DNA of 5,997 nt from a bacterium (GTDB lineage Bacteria; Latescibacterota; UBA2968), in the NCBI GenBank assembly GCA_027296045.1, contig JAPUJS010000394.1, forward strand, positions 1 through 5,997. The letters are read 5' to 3'. The notes beneath the pieces are model-generated. The model ran no database searches, was not told the origin of the DNA, and saw only the letters and a list, made by a program, of their open reading frames with translations. This document shows positions 1-5,619 of this stretch, piece by piece. The translations under genes were made by a program, and so were the position numbers. Positions within the stretch are counted from its first letter, which is position 1. Each line of letters begins with the position of its first letter.

Positions 1-673
1 AATCGCGAAACGCTCGAACCAGATCTGCGCCCGTACCCAGCACATCGGGCAATCCCTCGGGTCGCAATACCGCATGCACCGCATTGCCATCTCGCTGTAT
101 CTTCACGTCAAAAATGGCCATCCCGCGACCGGCAAGCGGCAAGCGATCCGCCAGATATTCTGGCATCATCACCGCATCGCCCACAAATCCTGCCTCGATC
201 AATCCCTTCACCTGACGCTTATCGCCCCACGGGCCCTCGTGGTGATCGTGGGCCGTCAACAAGACGCGCCCCCCTTCCAACACATCGGTTTCCCGCAACA
301 CCCGCAGCGCCTCCACCAGAGCCGCAACCCCACCCTTCATATCCGACGCACCCGAACCATATAACACCCCATCTTCCACCCGGGGCGGCACAAAGGGCAA
401 ATGCACCGTATCCAGGTGTCCGTCAAATTGCAACGTACGCCCCGCCCGTCCCGTATCCAGCCAGACGGCCACCGCCGGTGCCTTTGGCCAGTTGGCCTCC
501 GGCCGGGCCACCTCGAACCCATCCGCGCCTAAGATCTCGGCCAGCCGATCTGAAACCGCACCGGCATCCAGCGTCGGACTGGGAACTTCAATCAGGGCAA
601 TAGCTGTTTCCACCAGCCGGTCCCGATTCACCGCCAATTGCACTGCCTCCAAACAAGATTGAGAAAACCCCAT
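1..673 (-). CDS. M20 family zinc peptidase/deacylase (ArgE/DapE-like), C-terminus beyond the window
   Basis: N-terminal 224 residues of a cytoplasmic M20 metallohydrolase, a family that removes acyl groups from amino acids or cleaves small peptides (ArgE, DapE, CPG2 and relatives). The metal-site motif DGHLDTV is at residues 84-90 (His86, Asp88), followed by GSGASDMKGG at 106-115 with the bridging Asp111, and a later ligand candidate Glu172. Residues from about 180 begin the lid/dimerisation domain, with the typical GNAVHA at 196-201. The usual Glu-Glu pair after the central strand reads His145-Glu146 (HHEGPWG, 144-150), so the general base may differ. I chose the ATG at 673 because AAGAGG lies 9 nt upstream; an in-frame ATG at 745 would add 24 residues but lacks a clear ribosome site and would overlap the divergent promoter. 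The last His ligand would lie outside the window. Substrate cannot be told from this fragment. Confidence 0.9.
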   Translation of the reverse strand, partial: MGFSQSCLEAVQLAVNRDRLVETAIALIEVPSPTLDAGAVSDRLAEILGADGFEVARPEANWPKAPAVAVWLDTGRAGRTLQFDGHLDTVHLPFVPPRVEDGVLYGSGASDMKGGVAALVEALRVLRETDVLEGGRVLLTAHDHHEGPWGDKRQVKGLIEAGFVGDAVMMPEYLADRLPLAGRGMAIFDVKIQRDGNAVHAVLRPEGLPDVLGTGADLVRAFRD

Positions 674-686
674 GCGCGCAACCCTC

Positions 687-715
687 TTGACACAAAATGC
701 AAAATCGGTTAAGAT
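687..715 (+). promoter_or_regulatory. Sigma70-type promoter for the FliL-like gene
   Basis: A perfect -35 box TTGACA (687-692), a 17-nt spacer and a -10 box TAAGAT (710-715, 4 of 6 to consensus). Transcription would begin near 722, giving a leader of about 80 nt before the FliL-like start at 803. It sits in the 129-bp spacer between two divergent genes and faces right. Seen in sequence only; activity is inferred. Confidence 0.65.
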
Positions 716-802
716 CCAGATAATTACCCGGGTTGGTATCTCCATACTGCCAACGGGCAAAATCAGCCACCCATTTAACGACCGAACAGGCTCGGAACTC
801 CT

Positions 803-1339
803 ATGGCCATCGATGAAGAAGAAATTATAGACGAAGAAGACGACGAACTAAATATACCTGCCATCATCCTCACGGCAGTCCTGGTACTGGCGCTGATTGG
901 TGGGGCCGTCTGGTATTTTTTCATTCGAGAACCTCCCGAAGAAGACGAAGAAAAAGGTCTGGTATGGGAAACCCCGACAAACGTTCAGAAAGAAATTCTA
1001 TTTAAGATGCTCCCGGAGCTTGTTATCAATCCCAGAGACAGCCGGGGCCGCGTTTATCTTATTGTCAAAATCGACGTCGTCTTGAACGAAGACATCCGGA
1101 GCCAATTTTTGAACAAACTCTGGATCCTTCCCGAAGCCCAGAACGCCATCATTGATATCTTCAACAGCTATTCCCTGGACGAACTCCGAACCCCCAAGCT
1201 TAAAGAAGAAGCGCGTCTTCAGATCAAAGAAGAATTCAATATCATCCTGGGCTGGACAGGCGACCCGGACACACCTGCTCCCGACGGCAGCCTGCCTCCG
1301 GTCAAAAACATCTATATCACAAAATATATCTTCAACTGA
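803..1339 (+). CDS. fliL: FliL-like single-pass membrane protein
   Basis: 178-residue protein with the FliL plan: a very acidic cytoplasmic N-terminus (residues 1-17), one transmembrane helix (about 18-41), an acidic linker (43-51), then a periplasmic domain. The domain opens with LPELVINPRDSRGRVYLIVKI (70-90), matching the FliL pattern of a short strand, a polar turn and a long strand. It continues with the helix DIFNSYSLDELRTPKLKEEAR (118-138) and ends in the short strand IYITKYIFN, equivalent to the terminal VYFTEFVVQ type of FliL. FliL binds the flagellar basal body and stator units and supports motor torque. No flagellar gene is visible nearby, so the role could be a FliL/stomatin-like stator or membrane function other than swimming. 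Only a weak GGA (794-796) precedes the ATG. Assignment rests on architecture and motif resemblance. Confidence 0.68.
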   Translation: MAIDEEEIIDEEDDELNIPAIILTAVLVLALIGGAVWYFFIREPPEEDEEKGLVWETPTNVQKEILFKMLPELVINPRDSRGRVYLIVKIDVVLNEDIRSQFLNKLWILPEAQNAIIDIFNSYSLDELRTPKLKEEARLQIKEEFNIILGWTGDPDTPAPDGSLPPVKNIYITKYIFN

Positions 1340-1359
1340 GCCCGGGTTTCGCACCGGGC
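1340..1359. terminator. GC-rich hairpin between convergent genes, possible terminator
   Basis: Inverted repeat GCCCGG (1340-1345) and CCGGGC (1354-1359) with an 8-nt loop, directly after the FliL-like TGA and 19 bp before the end of the convergent LolA-like gene. It fills most of the 39-bp gap, as expected of a shared terminator. No T-run follows it on either strand, so intrinsic termination would be weak. Confidence 0.35.
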
Positions 1360-1378
1360 CACAAAGGGGACTGAGCCG

Positions 1379-2149
1379 CTACTTTTCTCCCAACGCTTTT
1401 AAAAGCTGTACCACATCATCCGTCGCATCCATGACGTGCGCCCCGGATGGAATCAGAAACTCAAACGACTTTTTCTCCAACTTTGGATTCAGCGTCAAAT
1501 TCCTGAATCGCAACGAAAGAATCTCATTTCCTGCACCGTCCAAAAACTTGGAGACTCGCAACAAACCGTCGTTGGCGTCGACATAAATCTGTACCTTGAC
1601 AGGTGCCTCTGGAAGCTGAGCGTGCAATATATTTGGAATGGGGTTGGCCTCAAATACCCGATACAATTTCCCATCCAGCGGTTCCTGGCCCTGATACCGA
1701 ATCGTCTTCCATTCAAGCCCCCGAAAAGGTCGGAGCGGATCGGGCTGATCCCCATCGGCTTCCAGTTTGGTCGTCCGATATACCCGCCCCAGATTCACTT
1801 TTGTCGCTATCTTCTCCTCCTTATCGTAATTCCACATCAACCCCCCGTCCGACAACCGCCTTGAAATCACGGCCCCTTCCTGCACCGTATCGATGCGCAT
1901 CAGATTGGGCCGTTTAAACGCCGTATTGGCCTCCAGCGTCAATTCCTGATCCATCACCCGAATCACCGTCGTCATGTGGGCCACGCAGGCCTCGGCTTCT
2001 TTGGACAGGCCTTGCAGTTCAACCATCATCGCATCCGTTTTATCATCCCCCGTCGACATTTTATCCTCATCCTGATCCCCCGCTCCCCACACAGGTCCCA
2101 CGAGAAGAACCAGTAAACCGACAAGCTCCATACAAATTTTGAAACGCAT
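1379..2149 (-). CDS. Exported LolA-like lipoprotein-carrier-fold protein
   Basis: 256 residues with a Sec-type signal peptide: a short basic start (Arg2, Lys4), a hydrophobic core at about 7-20 and likely cleavage near residues 22-24 (VWGAG). There is no lipobox, so the mature protein should be soluble in the periplasm. The remainder resembles the LolA/LolB-type open beta barrel: FKRPNLMRIDT (78-88), the MWNYDKEEKIAT strand pair (about 104-115), DPLRPFRGLEW in the middle, and the ending FEFLIPSGAHVMDAT, which matches the usual F.F..P.G..V.D close of LolA-like proteins. LolA carries lipoproteins from LolCDE to the outer membrane, but no lol gene is adjacent, and many proteins of this fold have other lipid-binding roles, so true LolA function is not claimed. 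AAAGGAG (2156-2162, minus strand) lies 6 nt before the ATG, and an in-frame stop just upstream fixes this start. Coding ends in TAG. Confidence 0.75.
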   Translation of the reverse strand: MRFKICMELVGLLVLLVGPVWGAGDQDEDKMSTGDDKTDAMMVELQGLSKEAEACVAHMTTVIRVMDQELTLEANTAFKRPNLMRIDTVQEGAVISRRLSDGGLMWNYDKEEKIATKVNLGRVYRTTKLEADGDQPDPLRPFRGLEWKTIRYQGQEPLDGKLYRVFEANPIPNILHAQLPEAPVKVQIYVDANDGLLRVSKFLDGAGNEILSLRFRNLTLNPKLEKKSFEFLIPSGAHVMDATDDVVQLLKALGEK

Positions 2150-2155
2150 CCGAAG

Positions 2156-2162
2156 CTCCTTT
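2156..2162 (-). promoter_or_regulatory. Strong ribosome binding site of the LolA-like gene
   Basis: On the minus strand this reads AAAGGAG, 6 nt before the ATG at 2149. It is among the strongest such sites in the window and decides the start together with the upstream in-frame TGA. Confidence 0.8.
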
Positions 2163-2182
2163 CATCGAGCAAAAAAACCACC

Positions 2183-2785
2183 ATGCGAGAATTTATCCTG
2201 AGAGCCAGAAAAGGCCCCACCACCCCTCATTTTTCTCTCGACAACCTGAGCCGGGCAGGCCGCCTGGAAATCATCTGTCACTGCATTGCCAACGCCCTCT
2301 TTTATGCCAAACAAATACGGTCCCACACCCACATTCACGTCGTTTTAGACGGCCCTTTGGACCCCCCGAAAACCGTGCGTTTAGAAAGCGACACCCTCGG
2401 CTATTTGGGCGGATTTGACGAACAGACCCTTGCTCGAACCCTGCAAAATGCCCTGGCAGTTGGAAAAAACCTGGCCCTGGGAGAAGAAAAACAATCCGAA
2501 GCGGGCATCTTTGTCGCCAAAAAAGGATTCGAGGCCCTGATCAAAGAAAAAGCCGCCACTTCCAATCTATATTATCTCCAGCGCAAAGGCACCGACATCC
2601 GCACCCTCACCCTCCCGGAAACAGCCACCTTCGTATTCACCGATCACCTGGGCATGCCCAAAAAAACCGACAAATACCTGAACCGCCTGGGGGCAAATCC
2701 CATCAGCGTCGGACCGAAAATTCTCTTTGCATCCCAGTGCATCGTACTGGTACACAACGAACTGGACCGACAGGGCTGTCCGTAA
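2183..2785 (+). CDS. trmY: TrmY, SPOUT-class tRNA pseudouridine-54 N1-methyltransferase family (COG1901/DUF358)
   Basis: 200 residues, the usual length for TrmY, and recognisable from end to end. The N-terminus MREFILRARKG followed by FSLDNLSRAGRLEIICHCI (17-35) is the family opening. Then come the strand IHVVLDGPLDPPKTVRLE (51-68), and the C-terminal SPOUT knot with FVFTDHLG (150-157), the SAM-loop NPISVGP (172-178) and SQCIVLVHNELDR (184-196), including Cys186 in a conserved cysteine position. In archaea TrmY uses S-adenosylmethionine to methylate N1 of pseudouridine 54 in the T-loop of tRNA, after Pus10 has made the pseudouridine. Bacteria normally carry m5U at 54, so the substrate here may differ. 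No clear Shine-Dalgarno precedes the ATG; a run of seven A (2171-2177) and ACC repeats do. It is divergent from the LolA-like gene by 33 bp. Family assignment is firm; substrate is not. Confidence 0.9.
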   Translation: MREFILRARKGPTTPHFSLDNLSRAGRLEIICHCIANALFYAKQIRSHTHIHVVLDGPLDPPKTVRLESDTLGYLGGFDEQTLARTLQNALAVGKNLALGEEKQSEAGIFVAKKGFEALIKEKAATSNLYYLQRKGTDIRTLTLPETATFVFTDHLGMPKKTDKYLNRLGANPISVGPKILFASQCIVLVHNELDRQGCP

Positions 2786-2787
2786 AA

Positions 2788-2823
2788 ATTACGTTCCAAT
2801 CTCCAGGTGGAAGGCCAAGTAAT
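2788..2823 (+). other. Imperfect hairpin just after trmY
   Basis: Outer arms ATTAC (2788-2792) and GTAAT (2819-2823), inner arms TTCCA (2794-2798) and TGGAA (2808-2812), with an uneven internal loop. It starts 3 nt after the trmY stop, so it may protect or end the trmY message. It lacks a T-run and could be chance. Confidence 0.22.
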
Positions 2824-2830
2824 CCACGAT

Positions 2831-2859
2831 TTGAAACCAGATTTTACACTTGCTATAAC
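2831..2859 (+). promoter_or_regulatory. Sigma70-type promoter for the TauE/SafE permease
   Basis: TTGAAA (2831-2836, 5 of 6 to consensus), an exact 17-nt spacer and TATAAC (2854-2859, 5 of 6). Transcription would start near 2866, leaving a leader of about 70 nt before the GTG at 2936. This is the best two-box match in the window, and it rules against translation starting at the in-frame GTG at 2807, which lies upstream of it. Confidence 0.7.
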
Positions 2860-2935
2860 CCGGATAGATCGTGATATTAAGCCCTCCCCTCCTCCGCTTT
2901 CTTTTTTCACCCTCCAGGAGAGCCTCTCAATCTCT

Positions 2936-3766
2936 GTGGAATTCGACACCCTCCATATCCTGCTCCGAATCCTGACGGGCGCGGCAATCGGTTTTTGTAT
3001 CGGCATGACCGGCGTCGGCGGCGGCTCCATTGTCGTTCCAACCCTCACCCTGGGCTTTGGACTGCTCCCCTCCGTTTCCGTCGGCACGGCGAGCCTCTAC
3101 ACCTTCCTGACCAAAATTTACGCCACCTACCGACACACCAAACTCAAAACCATCAGCTATCGGATTGCAGGGATCTTTCTCGTCGGCGCACTGCCCGGCA
3201 ACATCCTTGCCTCCTGGTATGTGAACCACCGGGCAGGGGGCGGCCTCGACGAAAGTGCAAAAGCCCAGTTTCAAAATCACCTGAAAATCTTCATCGCCGT
3301 CGTCATGCTCATGTCAACGGCTATGCTGGTCCTGGACCTGATCCGGTCCAGGAATCAGAACAACAAACAGAGCACCAAAAATACAGAAAGTTCCCCACCC
3401 TCAACCAGCCCGGCCAAAATCCTCCTGGGCATTCTTCTGGGATTCTGCGTGGGTGCCGTCGTAGGGTCCACCGCCCTCGGTGCCGGCGTCCTGGCCATCC
3501 CTGTATTGCTGCTCTGTTTCGGCATAGAAGCCAGTACAGGAATTGGCAGTTCCATCTTCATCGGCCTCATTCTCACCCTGGTCTCGTCCCTCATCTACAG
3601 CAAGGGCGGCCAGATCCACATTCCCACGGCCCTCTGGATGTCGACCGGCTCGATCGTCGGGGTTTATTTTGGAAGCAAAATGACGGTAGTCCTCTCCGAA
3701 AGAAGCCTGAAAGCGGTCGTCATCGGCATCATCATCTTCGCCTCCCTCCTGATGCTGCTCAAATAA
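2936..3766 (+). CDS. TauE/SafE family membrane permease (sulfite/organosulfonate exporter type)
   Basis: 276-residue inner-membrane protein of the TauE/SafE (PF01925) family, whose characterised members export sulfite, sulfoacetate or related anions. The two internal repeats are visible: GMTGVGGGSIVVPTL (23-37) and GSTALGAGVLAIPVL (177-191), each followed by a GTASL- or GIGSS-type turn and another hydrophobic span. About eight hydrophobic segments fit (roughly 7-25, 30-47, 75-94, 116-135, 162-190, 204-221, 230-246, 258-275). A polar Ser/Asn/Thr-rich linker (138-160) joins the halves. I start at GTG 2936, which puts the first helix right at the N-terminus as usual; an upstream in-frame GTG at 2807 precedes the promoter and would add 43 non-conserved residues. 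AGGAGAG (2916-2922) is the likely ribosome site, though 13 nt away is long. No sulfur-metabolism gene adjoins, so the transported anion is unknown. Confidence 0.9.
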   Translation: MEFDTLHILLRILTGAAIGFCIGMTGVGGGSIVVPTLTLGFGLLPSVSVGTASLYTFLTKIYATYRHTKLKTISYRIAGIFLVGALPGNILASWYVNHRAGGGLDESAKAQFQNHLKIFIAVVMLMSTAMLVLDLIRSRNQNNKQSTKNTESSPPSTSPAKILLGILLGFCVGAVVGSTALGAGVLAIPVLLLCFGIEASTGIGSSIFIGLILTLVSSLIYSKGGQIHIPTALWMSTGSIVGVYFGSKMTVVLSERSLKAVVIGIIIFASLLMLLK

Positions 3767-3928
3767 CAAATTCCTCCCCATAATTTCCCCGATGGCCCCC
3801 AAATGTCAAGTGCAAACTCATCCCCGACCATCGGCCTGAAAATCCATTCAAAAGCGGGCCGTTGAAGTAATCGTTGATTCTAAAGCATTCCCGTTGCATA
3901 TTCGTCCTGTCCAATAGACCCTCTCCAC
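3767..3928 (+). promoter_or_regulatory. Spacer before the symporter gene, with a weak promoter candidate
   Basis: This is the longest non-coding gap in the window together with the hairpin that follows. The best promoter candidate is TTGATT (3874-3879), a 17-nt spacer, then CATATT (3897-3902), each 4 of 6 to consensus. A 7-bp inverted repeat (CCGATGG at 3789-3795, CCATCGG at 3828-3834) with a 32-nt loop is present, but too loose to call a terminator. No glycine riboswitch core is seen. Confidence 0.3.
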
Positions 3929-3950
3929 CGATTCCCCCAAAGGAGAATCG
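3929..3950 (+). promoter_or_regulatory. Hairpin enclosing the Shine-Dalgarno of the AGCS symporter
   Basis: Arms CGATTC (3929-3934) and GAATCG (3945-3950) pair perfectly. Inside them, after one C-A mismatch, CC (3936-3937) pairs with GG (3942-3943) around a CAAA loop. The ribosome site AAGGAG (3940-3945) is strong, 7 nt before the ATG, and lies wholly within this hairpin, so the folded leader should hide it from the ribosome. Pairing is seen in the sequence; control of translation is inferred. Confidence 0.5.
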
Positions 3951-3952
3951 AT

Positions 3953-5479
3953 ATGCGTCGCAACATTTTCATCTTTTTCACTTTTATGCTAGGGATCGGG
4001 CTGTTTTACACTGTTTTTTCCAATCCCGTTTTGGCCCAGGAACAGGCCGAAGTCTCAACCGGATTCATCGCACACCTCAACACCTGGCTGGGCAAAGTCG
4101 TCAGCGTCCTATTTGATGTTTTCTTTTTCGACTTCGGTACCGGCGTTCCCCTCATCATCATCGTCCTGGTCGGTGGTGGCATCTACTATACCTTCTGCTT
4201 CGGGTGGTTATCCATCCGAGGACTTCGACATTCCATCGACGTCATTCGCGGCAAATATGACGACCCTGACGATCCGGGTGAAATCTCCCACTTTAAAGCC
4301 CTGACCAGCGCCCTCTCGGCCACCATCGGCCTGGGCAATATCGGCGGCGTGGCCATTGCCGTGGGCACGGGCGGTCCGGGTGCCATCTTCTGGATGATCT
4401 TTACCGCCCTGTTTGGCATGTCTTCCAAACTGGCTTCCTGCACCCTGGCCATTATGTATCGCCAGATCCATCCCGACGGTCGCGTATCCGGCGGCCCAAT
4501 GTATTATCTAGAACACGGCCTTGCAAAAAAAGGCCTGAGGCATCTGGGCCGCACCCTGGCTGTGATATTTGCCCTGCTTACCCTTGGAGGTTCCTTCGGC
4601 GGCGGCAACATGTTTCAGGCCAATCAAACCCTGGAAATCCTGGGCTCGATTTCTCCAACCTTTCAAACCTATAACTGGCTCATTGGGATCGTCCTGGCCT
4701 CTCTGGTGGCGGTTGTTATTATCGGGGGCATCAAACGCATTGGCAATGTCACCTCTCGCCTGGTCCCGAGCATGTGTCTGCTCTACGTAATCACATCCAT
4801 CCTGATCATCCTATCCCATATTAGCGAAGTGCCCGCCCTGCTGGCCTCTATCTTCCAGCAGGCCTTCTCACCCCAGGCCGTATACGGCGGTTTCCTCGGC
4901 GTATTGGTTACCGGCGTCCGGCGGGCGGCCTTCTCCAACGAAGCAGGCCTCGGATCGGCCGCCTTCGCCCACGCGGCTGCAAAAACCAACGAAGCCGCTC
5001 GGGAAGGCATCGTCGCCATGATCGGCCCGTTTGTCGATACCGTGATCATCTGCCTCATGACCGCCCTGGTCTGTATGATCACCGGTGTCTATCAGGACCC
5101 TCAATACGCCGGCCAGGGCGTCTCGATGACCAGTGCCGCATTTGAATCCTTCATTCCCGGTGCCAGCTACGTGCTTGCCATCGTCGTCATGCTCTTCGCC
5201 TATTCCACCATGATCTCCTGGTCCTACTACGGAGAACGGGCCTGGGAATACCTCTTCGGCATGGGCTCCATTCTCATTTACCGCATCCTTTTTGTTCTGT
5301 TTGTTTTTGTGGGATCTGTCACAGCCTTGAAAAATGTGCTCGACTTTTCCGACGCAATGATCCTGGGCATGGCCTTCCCCAACATCGTAGGCGGCATTCT
5401 GCTCAGCCCCCAGATTCGAGCCGCCTTGAAAGAATATTGGAATCGCCTCCAATCGGGCGAAATGAAAGTGTATAAATAA
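3953..5479 (+). CDS. Sodium:alanine/glycine symporter (AGCS family, AlsT/DagA type)
   Basis: 508-residue inner-membrane transporter that brings in alanine or glycine with sodium (or H+). Family hallmarks are plain: TSALSATIGLGNIGGVAIAV (118-137), GGPGAIFWM (140-148), SGGPMYYLEHGL (179-190), the signature SNEAGLGSAAFAHAAAKT (328-345) followed by GPFVDTVIICLMTALV (358-373), and AYSTMISWSYYGERAWEYLFG (416-436). About ten to eleven hydrophobic segments follow from residue 65 onward. It also has an extra N-terminal hydrophobic stretch (5-22) ending in NPVLAQEQ, which looks like a cleavable signal peptide with cleavage after Ala28; such leaders occur in some AGCS members. Length is slightly above the usual 450-480 because of it. 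The start is set by AAGGAG 7 nt upstream. A strong terminator 22 nt beyond the TAA suggests it is the end of its transcript. Exact substrate preference cannot be read off. Confidence 0.95.
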   Translation: MRRNIFIFFTFMLGIGLFYTVFSNPVLAQEQAEVSTGFIAHLNTWLGKVVSVLFDVFFFDFGTGVPLIIIVLVGGGIYYTFCFGWLSIRGLRHSIDVIRGKYDDPDDPGEISHFKALTSALSATIGLGNIGGVAIAVGTGGPGAIFWMIFTALFGMSSKLASCTLAIMYRQIHPDGRVSGGPMYYLEHGLAKKGLRHLGRTLAVIFALLTLGGSFGGGNMFQANQTLEILGSISPTFQTYNWLIGIVLASLVAVVIIGGIKRIGNVTSRLVPSMCLLYVITSILIILSHISEVPALLASIFQQAFSPQAVYGGFLGVLVTGVRRAAFSNEAGLGSAAFAHAAAKTNEAAREGIVAMIGPFVDTVIICLMTALVCMITGVYQDPQYAGQGVSMTSAAFESFIPGASYVLAIVVMLFAYSTMISWSYYGERAWEYLFGMGSILIYRILFVLFVFVGSVTALKNVLDFSDAMILGMAFPNIVGGILLSPQIRAALKEYWNRLQSGEMKVYK

Positions 5480-5501
5480 AATCGGCCGGAATTTCATCCC
5501 A

Positions 5502-5537
5502 AAGCAGGTTCGTTTATCCGCATAGACGAACCTGTTT
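5502..5537 (+). terminator. Rho-independent terminator of the AGCS symporter gene
   Basis: A long stem: positions 5502-5516 pair with 5523-5537, including the core CAGGTTCGT / ACGAACCTG, two G-U pairs and a 6-nt loop. The right arm runs straight into TTTCTATAT. It lies 22 nt beyond the symporter stop and 83 nt before fabV, so it should separate the two genes. The T-run is short, so termination may be partial. Confidence 0.75.
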
Positions 5538-5558
5538 CTATATCGGTTACAATATCTG

Positions 5559-5590
5559 CTGTCCGATTTCGTTTATATGAAAAAGGACAG
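5559..5590 (+). promoter_or_regulatory. Near-symmetric hairpin/palindrome in the fabV leader
   Basis: Outer arms CTGTCC (5559-5564) and GGACAG (5585-5590) and inner arms TTTCGT (5567-5572) and ATGAAA (5577-5582) pair in register, separated by a 2x2 mismatch (GA opposite AA) and closed by a TTAT loop. The structure ends 15 nt before the fabV ribosome site. A TACAAT hexamer just upstream (5548-5553) could be a -10 box, but no -35 matches it. It may be an operator for a dimeric repressor or an mRNA leader hairpin; the sequence alone does not decide. Confidence 0.45.
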
Positions 5591-5619
5591 ATCCATATTC
5601 CATCCGAAAGGACCTCACC

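Noticed and set aside
2995..3783. A 262-codon open frame overlapping the TauE/SafE gene on the same strand
   Set aside because: The translation is rich in His, Arg and Pro with no membrane or domain pattern, as expected from a shifted frame of a real permease gene.
3789..3834. 7-bp inverted repeat after the permease gene as a terminator
   Set aside because: The arms are perfect but the loop is 32 nt and no T-run follows, so chance is as likely as function.
3767..3952. Glycine riboswitch before the alanine/glycine symporter
   Set aside because: Such switches are common upstream of AGCS genes, but none of the conserved core segments could be found in this spacer.
4868..5497. A 209-codon frame on the minus strand opposite the symporter
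   Set aside because: It is antisense to highly conserved AGCS motifs and its product is a Gly/His/Asp-rich sequence without a recognisable family.
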